This document shows, piece by piece, positions 24,874 to 33,208 of a stretch of DNA of 43,376 bases. Under the pieces are notes generated by a model. The model was not told where the DNA came from and made no database searches. It was given only the letters and a program-made list of their open reading frames with translations. How positions within the stretch are numbered: the first letter of the stretch is position 1; every line of letters starts with the position of its first letter. The translations under genes were made by a program, and so were the position numbers. This stretch comes from JACVRW01 sp046735115 (GTDB lineage Bacteria > Actinomycetota > Thermoleophilia > Solirubrobacterales > Thermoleophilaceae), in assembly GCA_046735115.1 (NCBI GenBank), contig JBKPSR010000044.1:1-43376 (forward strand), in the 5' to 3' direction.

Positions 24874-26089
24874 GTTCGGCGACGAGGCCGCCGAAGGCGT
24901 CCAAGTAGCGGTCCACCGTCGCGTCGTCGTGCGCGACTGTCGCGTTCCACTCCTGCACGCGGCCCGGGGTCGTGTAGACGCCGCGGTTGGCCAGCCACAG
25001 CCAGATGAGCTCGCCGAGCTCGCGGTCGCCTCCCCAGCCCACCGCTCCCTTCGAGCCCACCCCCACGCAGCGGGCCTCGAGGCCGCCCGCCTCGATCACG
25101 TGCTCGCAGGCGGCGACCATCCGGTCACCGAGGCGCTCGAGCTCGTCGTATGCGGCGGGCGTGAGCACCTCGTGCAGGCTCGCGGCCGCGGCCGCCATCG
25201 AGAGCGGGTTCCCGTTGTAGGTGCCGACCTGACGGACGCGGCCGTCGGCGATCAGCGCGGCCGGCTCGGGTGCCATGCCGACCGCACCGCTCGGAAGACC
25301 GCCGCCCAGCGACTTCGCGAGCGTGAGCAGGTCCGGCGTGACACCGAAGCGCTCGACCGCGCCGCCGGCGGCGATCGTCAGGCCCGTCTTCACCTCGTCG
25401 AAGACGAGCAGGACGCCGTGTTGCCCGGTCAGCTCGCGCACCGCCTCGAGGTAGCCGGGCTCGGGCGGGGTGAGCCCGCCGCTCGTCATCGCCGCCTCCA
25501 TCAGGACGCAGGCGGGCGTGCGGCCGGCGGCGGTCAGCCTCGCGATCTCCCTGTCGAGCGCCTCCGCGTCGTTGAACGGCACGTCGTGCGCGCTCGTGAT
25601 CTCCGCGTGCCCGTGGTAGGCGCCCGCCATCCGGACGACGTCCTCGCGGCCCGTGAACGCGCGTGCGAGCCGAATGGCCGCCATGTTCGCCTCGGTGCCC
25701 GAGTTCGTGAAGCGCCAGCGCTCAAGGCCGAACCTGCGCGTGAGCTCCTCCGCCACGGCGACGGCGGCCTCGGTGGTGGCGCCGAAATGCGTGCCGAGCC
25801 CCACGCGCTCCCGCACGGCGGCCGCGATCGCCGGATGAGCATGTCCCTGGACCATCGCGCTGAAACCGTTGTGGAAATCGGCGTACTCGTTGCCGTCGAC
25901 GTCCCACACGCTCGCGCCCTCGCCGCGGTCGAGGTAGAGCGGCCACGGGCGGTGGCTGTGGAACGAAGACGCGACTCCTGCGGCCAGCGCCCCGCTGGCG
26001 CGGCCGAACATCGCCTGCGATGCGCGCGTGCGCGCCGCGAAACGCTCCCCCTCGCGCTCGGTCAGCTCGCGGATGCGCTCTCGATCCAT
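24839..26089 (-). CDS. Class III aminotransferase / glutamate-1-semialdehyde aminomutase-like
   Basis: 416 residues from the ATG at 26089. Fold-type I PLP enzyme: RWRFTNSGTEANMAAIRLARAFTGRE, GAYHGHAEI, LLVFDEVKTGLTIAAGG and LLTLAKSLGGGLPSGAVG with PLP lysine Lys259. The GTEAN/YHGH pattern is of the HemL-like branch that also includes amino-acid and amine transaminases and decarboxylases; a haem role is unlikely here because no tetrapyrrole genes are near. The first 28 bases overlap the oxidase gene upstream (same operon), and the end overlaps the aldehyde dehydrogenase gene. Probable amino-group removal from the substrate of this cluster. Confidence 0.9.
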   Translation of the reverse strand: MDRERIRELTEREGERFAARTRASQAMFGRASGALAAGVASSFHSHRPWPLYLDRGEGASVWDVDGNEYADFHNGFSAMVQGHAHPAIAAAVRERVGLGTHFGATTEAAVAVAEELTRRFGLERWRFTNSGTEANMAAIRLARAFTGREDVVRMAGAYHGHAEITSAHDVPFNDAEALDREIARLTAAGRTPACVLMEAAMTSGGLTPPEPGYLEAVRELTGQHGVLLVFDEVKTGLTIAAGGAVERFGVTPDLLTLAKSLGGGLPSGAVGMAPEPAALIADGRVRQVGTYNGNPLSMAAAAASLHEVLTPAAYDELERLGDRMVAACEHVIEAGGLEARCVGVGSKGAVGWGGDRELGELIWLWLANRGVYTTPGRVQEWNATVAHDDATVDRYLDAFGGLVAELSPRLSGSARA

Positions 26090-27270
26090 GGCTCTCTGTC
26101 CGCCGGGAACAGCGGCTCGGGGCCGTTCCCGGCGATCGTGTCCGCGATGTCGCGGCCGCACATGAAGCCGGGCACGTTGCCCACGCCCGAGTAGCCGCCC
26201 GAGACGTACAGGCCGGGCCGCCCGGGCACCTCGCCCACGTACGGCAGCGAGTCGTCGCTGTAGCCGACGACGCCCGCCCAGCGGTGGCTGATCCTGGCGT
26301 CGGCGCCGAGGTCGTCGCGCAGGTAGGCCTCGACTCGCTCCCAGATCAGCGGGCTGCCGGCGTCGCTGTCCGTGTAGGAGCCTTCGCCGTCCACGTCGCT
26401 GAACCCGCCCGCGAGGATGGGCCCGTCCGGCCGCTGCTGGAGGTACTCGAACCCCCAGCGCGCGTAGACCATCCGATCGATCGTCGGCGGAAGCGGCTCG
26501 GTCGCGACCATGTGAAGGCGCCGCGCGCGCACTCGTCGGGCGTACTCGGGAACGAGCGCCGGAAGTGCGCCGTCCGCCGCCACGACGACGTGGTTCGCGG
26601 TCACCGTCCCGCGATCCGTGACCAGCGGTCCCTCGCTCGGCGCGGCGACGGGGCCCGGCACCCGGGTGCCCTCGTGGATCCGGGCGCCGGCCTCCTCGGC
26701 TGCCACCGCCAGGAGCCGGTACCAGCGCGCGGGGTGGAGCGCCGCATCGTTGTCGGTGAGGCAGCCCACCAGGCCAGTGCGCCTGAGCGCAGGTGGAAGC
26801 TCCTCGCGCTCGACGGTGTCGCCGGGAAAGCCGTCCGCTCGCAGCGCGGCGGCGTGATCGCGCACGTGCTCGGCCTCCCCCTCCGACACCGCCAGCCGCA
26901 GCAAGCCGACCTGCCGCACGGCGTCGCCGGCGCCGAGCTCCGAGGCCAGCTCGTAGACGTCCTGCTGCGCCTCGAGCGTCCGCGCGTACATAGCGCGCGC
27001 ACGCTCCACGCCGAAGCGCTCGCGGGCGTCGTTGTGGAAGGCCGCCGTGCCGGCGATCAGGAACCCGCCGTTCCGGCCGCTCGCGCCGCCGGCGACCCTG
27101 CCGCCCTCGAGCAGCACCGTCTCGATGCCGAGCTCCGCGAGCCGTCGCGCGCACGAGAGGCCGCCCACGCCGCCGCCGATGACGCAGGCCTCGGTCTCTA
27201 CGTCGCCCTCGAGCGCCGGCCGCGGCTCGTAGTGCGCGTCGAGCCAGAAGGGGGTCGTGCCGCCGCTCAT
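26062..27270 (-). CDS. FAD-dependent amine/amino-acid oxidoreductase (DadA/PuuB-like)
   Basis: 402 residues from the ATG at 27270. N-terminal Rossmann motif VIGGGVGGLSCARRLAELG (GGGVGG, 32-37), RVAGGASGRNGGFLIAGTAA (flavin loop characteristic of gamma-glutamylputrescine oxidase-like DAO proteins), and C-terminal HRWAGVVGYSDDSLPYVGEV plus GLYVSGGYSGVGNVPGFMCGR. Oxidises C-N bonds of amines or N-substituted amino acids, giving an aldehyde or oxoacid, the product expected to feed the adjacent aldehyde dehydrogenase. Linked by ATGA to the IclR gene and by a 28-base overlap to the aminotransferase. Confidence 0.92.
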   Translation of the reverse strand: MSGGTTPFWLDAHYEPRPALEGDVETEACVIGGGVGGLSCARRLAELGIETVLLEGGRVAGGASGRNGGFLIAGTAAFHNDARERFGVERARAMYARTLEAQQDVYELASELGAGDAVRQVGLLRLAVSEGEAEHVRDHAAALRADGFPGDTVEREELPPALRRTGLVGCLTDNDAALHPARWYRLLAVAAEEAGARIHEGTRVPGPVAAPSEGPLVTDRGTVTANHVVVAADGALPALVPEYARRVRARRLHMVATEPLPPTIDRMVYARWGFEYLQQRPDGPILAGGFSDVDGEGSYTDSDAGSPLIWERVEAYLRDDLGADARISHRWAGVVGYSDDSLPYVGEVPGRPGLYVSGGYSGVGNVPGFMCGRDIADTIAGNGPEPLFPADREPWIESASAS

Positions 27271-28034
27271 GCGGCCGCTCCGGTGATCGCCGCCGCCGCC
27301 CGTCGCAGCTCCTCGGTGAGCGCCGCCGTGGCCTCGCGCCCGGCTCGCGAGGAGGGCAGCGAGACGTTCACTGCAACCGGCCCGTCGCTGTCCACCCATG
27401 CGAGCGGCACGGCGATCGAATGCAGCCCGACCTCGTACTCCTCGCGCGAGTAGGCGACGCCGTCGCGGCGCACCCTGTCGAGGTTCGCGCGCAGCTTGTC
27501 CCAGCTCGTGAGCGTCCGCGCCGTCATCGTCGCGTACGGCTCCGAGCCCGCGACCCGGCGCGCCTCTTCGTCGTCCAGCTGCGCCAACAGGCACTTGCCG
27601 AGCGCGGTCGAGTGCACCGGCAGCCGCAGGCCCACGTGCGACCGGAGGGTCAGCAGGTGGCTGCCCGTCTCCGAGACCAGGTAGAGGACGTCGCTCCCGT
27701 CGAGGGCGGCGAGGTTCACCGTCTCGCCCGTGCGCTCCGCCACAGCCCGCAGCGGATCGCGTGCGAGGTCCGGAAGGCGCACCCCGGGGAGCAGCCGCGC
27801 CGCGCCCAGCCCCAGCCGCAGCCTGCGGCTCGCGGGGTCGCGCGCCAGCCAGCCGCGCTCGGTGAGAAGCTTCACGAGTCGGTGTACCGTCGGCACCGGC
27901 AGGCCGAGCCGGTCCGAGATCTCGGTCTGGGTCAACTCGGACGATTCGCCGGCGAACAGCTCGAGGATGTCGAGGCCGCGCGCGAGAGTGCCCACCGAGC
28001 CCCTGTTCTCATCCTCCGAAAGTTGCTTTCGCAT
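27267..28034 (-). CDS. IclR family transcriptional regulator
   Basis: 255 residues. N-terminal winged helix (RGLDILELFAGESSELTQTEISDRLGLPVPTVHRLVKLL, roughly residues 20-58) and a C-terminal effector domain with LRSHVGLRLPVHSTALGKCLLAQL and YSREEYEVGLHSIAVPL, the usual IclR signature. First gene of the leftward oxidase-aminotransferase operon (ATGA overlap) and divergent, with a 26-bp gap, from the second Rieske gene, so it most likely controls both directions in response to an organic acid or amine intermediate. Confidence 0.94.
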   Translation of the reverse strand: MRKQLSEDENRGSVGTLARGLDILELFAGESSELTQTEISDRLGLPVPTVHRLVKLLTERGWLARDPASRRLRLGLGAARLLPGVRLPDLARDPLRAVAERTGETVNLAALDGSDVLYLVSETGSHLLTLRSHVGLRLPVHSTALGKCLLAQLDDEEARRVAGSEPYATMTARTLTSWDKLRANLDRVRRDGVAYSREEYEVGLHSIAVPLAWVDSDGPVAVNVSLPSSRAGREATAALTEELRRAAAAITGAAA

Positions 28035-28048
28035 ATCGACTCTGACAG

Positions 28049-28054
28049 GATAAC
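28049..28054 (+). promoter_or_regulatory. Possible -10 element of second Rieske gene
   Basis: GATAAC ends six bases before the ATG at 28061 within the 26-bp divergent gap to the IclR gene. It matches the -10 consensus at four of six positions but lacks the leading T; the -35 is not clear. With such a small gap the IclR protein probably binds over the promoters. Confidence 0.3.
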
Positions 28055-28060
28055 CCGGCG

Positions 28061-29131
28061 ATGGGTCGCACGCACGCCGGGCCGCGCACCGAGACGCTTC
28101 CCTACAGCTGGTACGCCGACCCGGCAGTCGCGGCAGCGGAGCGCGAGCGGATCTTCCGGCGCTCGTGGCAGTACGCCGGCCACCTCGGCGAGCTCGACGG
28201 CCCGGGCAGCATGTTCCCCACGCACGTCGGCGGCTATCCGGTCGTGGTGGTGCTGGACAAGGACGGCCACCTCCGTGCCTTCTTCAACGTGTGCCGCCAC
28301 CGCGGCACGGTGCTGGTGAACGAGCCGCAGCGGCGCGGCACGATCCAGTGCCCCTACCACGCCTGGACCTACGGGCTCGACGGCGGCCTGCGCGGCGCGC
28401 CGCGCAGCAAGGAGGAGCCCGGTTTCGAGGCGGACGAACTGGGCCTCGTGCCGGTGCAGGTGGGCAGCTGGGGGCCGTTCGTGTTCGTGAACCCGGACAC
28501 GGAGGCGCCCGGCCTCGACGCCGTCCTCGGCAACCTGCCGGCCGTGGTCGCGGAGAACGGGCTGGACGTCGACGCGCTCCGCTTCCACCACCGCGTCGCC
28601 TACGAGGTGCGCGCGAACTGGAAGATCGCCATCGAGAACTACCTCGAGTGCTACCACTGCCAGCTGAACCATCCCGCCTTCGTGAAGGTGATCGACGAGC
28701 AGCGGCAGCGGATGGAGGTCGACGGCCTGCGGTTGAGCCAGTTCCCGCCCGTGCACCCGGACGCGTACGGCGACGGCGCGCCGTACGACGTCAGCGACAG
28801 CGTCCCCACGGCGCAGTACCACATCCTCTTCCCGGCGATGAAGTTCAACGTGAACCCGGGGCGGCCGAACCTGTCGATCGGCCCGATGTGGCCGGTGGCC
28901 ACCGACCGCACGTCCGCCTGGTTCGACTACTTCTTCGCCGAGGGCACCGACGAGGCGTGGATCGACGAGCTGCTGGCGTTCGACGACCAGGTCGGCGCCG
29001 AGGACACCGGCCTCGTCGAGGCGGTCCAGCGCGGCGCGGCCAGCGGCGCGCTCCAGCACGGGCGGCTGCTCACCCGGAGCGAGCGCCTGATCGGCGCGTT
29101 CCACGACATGGTGCGCGCCCGGCTGGGCTAG
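28061..29131 (+). CDS. Rieske non-haem iron oxygenase, alpha subunit (second copy)
   Basis: 356-residue terminal oxygenase. Rieske ligands Cys78, His80, Cys97, His100 (CRH...CPYH); mononuclear iron site NWKIAIENYLECYHCQLNHPAF with His199 and His204, the same numbering as in the oxygenase at 4169. The ECYHC pattern resembles betaine/carnitine/stachydrine-type oxygenases that remove N-methyl groups, and DAO-type oxidases commonly act after them. No reductase gene is adjacent. Its TAG stop shares the palindrome CTAG with the stop of the convergent CocE-type gene. An N-methylated or cationic amine is a plausible substrate, by inference from context. Confidence 0.93.
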   Translation: MGRTHAGPRTETLPYSWYADPAVAAAERERIFRRSWQYAGHLGELDGPGSMFPTHVGGYPVVVVLDKDGHLRAFFNVCRHRGTVLVNEPQRRGTIQCPYHAWTYGLDGGLRGAPRSKEEPGFEADELGLVPVQVGSWGPFVFVNPDTEAPGLDAVLGNLPAVVAENGLDVDALRFHHRVAYEVRANWKIAIENYLECYHCQLNHPAFVKVIDEQRQRMEVDGLRLSQFPPVHPDAYGDGAPYDVSDSVPTAQYHILFPAMKFNVNPGRPNLSIGPMWPVATDRTSAWFDYFFAEGTDEAWIDELLAFDDQVGAEDTGLVEAVQRGAASGALQHGRLLTRSERLIGAFHDMVRARLG

Positions 29132-31152
29132 CCGAGCTCGCGCGGCGTCTCGAAGCTCCACTCGCGCCGTAGCACGCGCTCGCTGTTCTCGAATGCCTCG
29201 AGCTCGGTGCTCACGCGGAAGCACTCGGCGTCGCAGGCCATCACCGCGTGCACCTCGGCTCTCGTTAGCCAGCCCTCGCGGCCCAGCTCGGTGACCGCCT
29301 CGCAGCGCACCTCCGCGGAGAGCGGATCATCCGGGGAGATCGAGTAGACGGTCTTCGTCCAGTAGCCCGCCTGTATGCCGGCCTCGACCAGCCGGTAGCG
29401 GCCGCCGGCGGCCCAGTCGAACCTGAGCTCGGTGCGCCCGCTGGCGAAGTCGCGCGTTACGGAGCGAGCGCCCTCGACCGGCTCCAGCTTCTCCTCCTCG
29501 AGGCCGGGCGCCTGCTCGGGCTCCGCGAACGGCGTCAGCCGCTCGTCCTCCGGGCGCGGCGGACGCACCGGTAGGACGAGCGAGCTATCGGCGGCGTGCA
29601 CGGCGATCGTCGCGGGCTCCGGGGCGGGCCAGAGCCACGGCCAGTATGCGGGGGAGAGCGCCAGGCGCAGGCGATGGCCGGCGGGAATGGCCTGGGCGAT
29701 GGCGTCTAGCTCGAGGACCACCCGCGTGCGCCGGCCCGGCTCGAGTGGCTCCGGATGCTCGTGACCGTCGCGGTGGGTGAGGTTCAGGACGCCTCGGGTG
29801 ACCAGCAGGGAGGCGCCGCCGGGCGCGACGTCGCAGAGCCGCGCCGCCAGCTGCGCGACCGGGCGGTCGCTCTCCAGCTCGAGCTCCACGCGGGCGTTGC
29901 CGAGCAGCTCGATCCGCTCCGGGAGCGGCGCGGAGTCGAACGCGAGCGCGCGTCCGTCGTCGCCGCGCTGGTCCAGTGCGCCCTCGCCGTGGCTGCCGTC
30001 CGCACACCAGACACCGCCGTCGATGCCGCAGAGGAGATCGGTCCCCACCTCGAGGCGCGGCCCGGCGGCGCCCGGCTCCTCGCGCAGGACCCGGTCGCCG
30101 AGCCACAGCCGGCGCTCCTCGATGCCGGCCGACGGCCAGCTCTCCTCGGCGACCCAGCGTCCGGGGCGCTCCACGTGTCGCGCCGCCGGCGCCACCGGCT
30201 CCTGCATCCAGAAGCGCAGCGGGGGTTCGTCGCCAATCCCCGTGTCAACGCCCTTCAGCCACTGGTCCCACCAGCGAAGGCACTCCTGGAGGAAGCCGAT
30301 CGCCGGCCCCGGCTCGACGTCGTCCGGGAACGAGTGCGACCAGGGGCCGAGCAGCCCCTTGAACGGCGCCTCGAGGCCCGTCGCGAGCCGGAATATCGCC
30401 TCGGAGTAGCCGTCCGCCCAGCCGCCGATCGCGTAGACGGCGCAGCGGATGGCGGAGAAGTCCTCGCAGACGGAGCCCTGCTTCCAGTAGGCGTCGCGGC
30501 GCTGGTGGCGGAGCCATTCGTACTCGTAGGGCTCGACGCTGTCGATCCGCTCGAACCACGCTTCCCGCCACTCGGTCCCGGCGACCTCCGGGTCCGGGGC
30601 GATCGCGTTGAACGACAGCATCGACGCTCCCCAGGAGAGCATCTCGAGCGCGAGGACCGCGCCGCCGCGGTAATGCACGTCATCTGCGTAGCGGTCGTCG
30701 GTGGAGCAGAGGGTGATCACCGCTTTCAGCTCCGGCGGCGCATGGGCCGCCGTCTGGAGGCCGTTGAAGCCGCCCCAGGAGATGCCGAACATCCCGACCG
30801 CACCCGTGCACCACGGCTGGCTCGCGATCCAGCGCAGCACCTCGAGCGCGTCCTCCTGCTCCTGCGGGAGGTACTCGTCGTGGAGCAGGCCGCCGGACTC
30901 CCCGCTGCCGCGCATGTCGACGCGCAGGGCGGCGTATCCGTGCCCGGCGAAGTAGGCGTGGCGCGGCTCGTCACGGTGCGCCGTGCCGTCGCCCTTTCGG
31001 TAGGGGAGGTACTCGAGGATCGCCGGCACCGGGTCGGCCTCCGCGTCCTCGGGCAGCCAGATGCGCGCGCCGAGCCGAGTGCCGTCCGAGAGCGGGATCC
31101 AGACGTGATCGATCCGCCGCACCCGGCGCGGAAGGTCCTTGATCAGCTTCAT
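29128..31152 (-). CDS. CocE/NonD family hydrolase (X-Pro dipeptidyl-peptidase fold)
   Basis: 674-residue alpha/beta-hydrolase. N-terminal domain: IWLPEDAEADPVPAILEYLPYRKGDGT, YAALRVDMRGSGESGG, then nucleophile Ser125 in GMFGISWGGFNG; the acid and histidine follow around GGWADGY and LLGPWSHSFPD. The C-terminal part (from about 320) is the jelly-roll X-Pro peptidase domain with GRRTRVVLELDAIAQAIPAGHRLRLALSPAYWP. Hydrolyses esters, amides or X-Pro peptides. Last gene of the leftward operon from 34323, joined by ATGA to the CoA-transferase gene, suggesting that it frees the acid which is then attached to CoA. Confidence 0.92.
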   Translation of the reverse strand: MKLIKDLPRRVRRIDHVWIPLSDGTRLGARIWLPEDAEADPVPAILEYLPYRKGDGTAHRDEPRHAYFAGHGYAALRVDMRGSGESGGLLHDEYLPQEQEDALEVLRWIASQPWCTGAVGMFGISWGGFNGLQTAAHAPPELKAVITLCSTDDRYADDVHYRGGAVLALEMLSWGASMLSFNAIAPDPEVAGTEWREAWFERIDSVEPYEYEWLRHQRRDAYWKQGSVCEDFSAIRCAVYAIGGWADGYSEAIFRLATGLEAPFKGLLGPWSHSFPDDVEPGPAIGFLQECLRWWDQWLKGVDTGIGDEPPLRFWMQEPVAPAARHVERPGRWVAEESWPSAGIEERRLWLGDRVLREEPGAAGPRLEVGTDLLCGIDGGVWCADGSHGEGALDQRGDDGRALAFDSAPLPERIELLGNARVELELESDRPVAQLAARLCDVAPGGASLLVTRGVLNLTHRDGHEHPEPLEPGRRTRVVLELDAIAQAIPAGHRLRLALSPAYWPWLWPAPEPATIAVHAADSSLVLPVRPPRPEDERLTPFAEPEQAPGLEEEKLEPVEGARSVTRDFASGRTELRFDWAAGGRYRLVEAGIQAGYWTKTVYSISPDDPLSAEVRCEAVTELGREGWLTRAEVHAVMACDAECFRVSTELEAFENSERVLRREWSFETPRELG

Positions 31153-32351
31153 CGGCGCTGCGGCTCTCCCAGCAGCTCAGCCGCGTGCTCGCCGAGCGCC
31201 GGCGCCGGGCAGCCGAGCCCCGCCGCGCTGCCGTCGATCTTGAAGAGATTGCCGAGCAGCGTCACGGGGCCCACGCCGGCCTGGTCGACGGTCTGGACGA
31301 GCCCGTTCGCGGTCACCTGCGGATCGTCGAAGAGCTGGTCCAGGCCGCGAACCTCGCTTGCCGGGACGCGTCGCGCGGCGAGCGCCTCGACGGCCTCGCG
31401 AGCGCCGAGCACGGCGAAGCCCGCCTCGACCGCGCGCACGTGCGCCCCTCGCCGGGTGCGCTCGTCGTCGTCCGCCGGGTCGGCCTGCGGGTTGCCGGCG
31501 AACGGATCTGCGAGCCCCAGGAGCTGGCAGACCTGGAGGCGCTGGGCGGTGTTGAGACAGGCGAGCGCGATGAAGCCGTCCGCGCACGCATGCGCCCGGT
31601 AGTACGGATCGAGCGCCTCCAGCGCCTCGACGCGAGCGGTGAGCTCCGCGAGCTCGGCCCGCCCGGCCGGCCGTCTCCCGCCGAGGGGCTCGTCCACGCC
31701 GTCCACCGATACGAAGCGCTGCGCCTGGAGCGCCAGCGCTGCGCCGAGCAGGGACACCTCGATGTGCTGTGCGCCTTCGTTTCGGCCTGTCAGCCCTGCC
31801 GTGACCGCGAGGGCCGCCAGGAGCCCGGCGGTGAAGTCGGCGAGGGCCAGCCCGCCGGTCCTGCGCGGCAGCGTGTCGCCCGGCCGAGGGTCCGCCAGCA
31901 GCAGCCCGGACAGGGCCTGCCCGATCAGGTCGTACGCCGGCCGATTCGAGTCCGGTCCGTCGCTCCCGAACGCGGAGACGCAAACGACCACGCACGACGG
32001 GTTCACGTCGCGCACGCTGTCGTGGTCGAGGCCGAAGCTTCGCGCCCGATCGGACAGGCAGTTGTGGACGAGCGCGTCGGCCGTCGAGATCAGCTCGCGG
32101 CTCCGCTCGCGGCCCTCGGGCGTCTTGAGATCGAGCCCGATCGACCGCTTGCCGCGATTCAGCGCATAGAAGTAGCGGCTCTCACCCGGCCGGAAGGGGT
32201 GGTAGCGTCGCCACTCGTCACCGCGGGGAGGCTCGACCTTGATCACGTCGGCGCCGAGGTCCGACAGGAGCATCGTCGCGAAGGGAGCGGCGACGTACTG
32301 CCCGTAGTCGAGCACGCGGAGGCCGGCGAGCGGCAGCCGCGCGCCGGTCAC
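31149..32351 (-). CDS. Class III CoA-transferase (CaiB/BaiF family)
   Basis: 400 residues from the GTG at 32351, which forms a GTGA overlap with the short acyl-CoA dehydrogenase gene. Family motifs: GLRVLDYGQYVAAPFATMLLSDLGADVIKVE, YFYALNRGKRSIGLDLKTPEGRE, SAFGSDGPDSNRPAYDLIGQALSG with catalytic Asp141, and a C-terminal ALGEHAAELLG. Transfers CoA between acyl-CoA and a free carboxylic acid. With the two dehydrogenases it would activate an acid for alpha,beta-oxidation, as CaiB and CaiA do for carnitine or BaiF-like enzymes for bile acids. Confidence 0.94.
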   Translation of the reverse strand: MTGARLPLAGLRVLDYGQYVAAPFATMLLSDLGADVIKVEPPRGDEWRRYHPFRPGESRYFYALNRGKRSIGLDLKTPEGRERSRELISTADALVHNCLSDRARSFGLDHDSVRDVNPSCVVVCVSAFGSDGPDSNRPAYDLIGQALSGLLLADPRPGDTLPRRTGGLALADFTAGLLAALAVTAGLTGRNEGAQHIEVSLLGAALALQAQRFVSVDGVDEPLGGRRPAGRAELAELTARVEALEALDPYYRAHACADGFIALACLNTAQRLQVCQLLGLADPFAGNPQADPADDDERTRRGAHVRAVEAGFAVLGAREAVEALAARRVPASEVRGLDQLFDDPQVTANGLVQTVDQAGVGPVTLLGNLFKIDGSAAGLGCPAPALGEHAAELLGEPQRR

Positions 32352-33208
32352 GGTCGCACCTCGGCCTCGCCGCGATCCCACGCCTCGAGGACCGCATCGG
32401 CCCACGCACGCGCCGAGCGGCTGCGGCGATAGGCGCGCTGCAGCGGGAACTCGAGCGTGAAGCCAAGCGCCCCTGTCACCTGCATGCAGATCGAGACGGC
32501 GCGCTCGGCGGCATCGCCGGCGTGAGCGAGCGCGTCGGCGCCGGGGCATTCGCTCGTGAGCAGCGAGAGCCCGTCGACGAGCGTCGCCGCATCGGCCAGC
32601 ATCTGCTGAACCGGCTCGAGCGCCGACAGCGGCCCGCCGAACGCTCGCCGCGACCGGGCGTGCTCAAGTGCCAGGCGAAGCGCCTCCTCGGACAGCCCCG
32701 CGAGGTAGCCGGTCGAGGCCGCGACCCAAGCGGCCATCCTGGTCCCGGCCTCGTCGGGATCGATCGGCGCCAGGCCGGCGGCTTGCAGCTCCGCGTGCGC
32801 GACCCCGAGGGCGTCCGTGTACGGCACCGGTGAGAGCTCCCCGCCACGCGCTGCACGGAGTCGGCCGTCCAGGGGCTCGATGAGCAGTGCGTTGTCCAGC
32901 GGATAGCGCACCAGCGATCCCACCTTCAGCACTCCCCCGATCAGCGCATCCACGGGCGTCAGCGAGGTGAAGCCGCGCCCGAGCGCGGCGGCGGCGGGAG
33001 CGACGAGGGGGAGGAGCTCCGCGTGGTAGCCGAGCTCATCCCAGCCGGCCTCGTGCAGCGCCTGGTCCAGCGCGGGGTCCGCATCCGATGACGCCGCGCC
33101 GGGCGCCCACGGATCCGCCACCGCGTTGCGGGAGACGATCGCCGCCACCGTTGCGGCGAACTGGCCGGCCTCTTCCGTCGCCACCTGGTACGCGATCCGT
33201 GACGTCAT
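32348..33208 (-). CDS. Short acyl-CoA dehydrogenase-like subunit
   Basis: 286 residues from the ATG at 33208 (ATGA overlap with the longer dehydrogenase). Only the C-terminal helical domain is easily recognised: EHARSRRAFGGPLSALEPVQQMLAD and ICMQVTGALGFTLEFPLQRAYRRSR; the N-terminal half is short and poorly conserved, about 80-100 residues below normal length, and the EGT catalytic motif is absent. This pairing of a short with a long dehydrogenase is as in the heteromeric FadE enzymes of actinobacterial steroid side-chain degradation, where each partner supplies part of the active site. Assigning that subunit role here is inference. Confidence 0.85.
   Translation of the reverse strand: MTSRIAYQVATEEAGQFAATVAAIVSRNAVADPWAPGAASSDADPALDQALHEAGWDELGYHAELLPLVAPAAAALGRGFTSLTPVDALIGGVLKVGSLVRYPLDNALLIEPLDGRLRAARGGELSPVPYTDALGVAHAELQAAGLAPIDPDEAGTRMAAWVAASTGYLAGLSEEALRLALEHARSRRAFGGPLSALEPVQQMLADAATLVDGLSLLTSECPGADALAHAGDAAERAVSICMQVTGALGFTLEFPLQRAYRRSRSARAWADAVLEAWDRGEAEVRP

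Noticed and set aside
26090..27154. Upstream extension of the HemL-like aminotransferase frame
   Set aside because: It is the oxidase gene read out of frame; the aminotransferase fold begins normally after the ATG at 26089.
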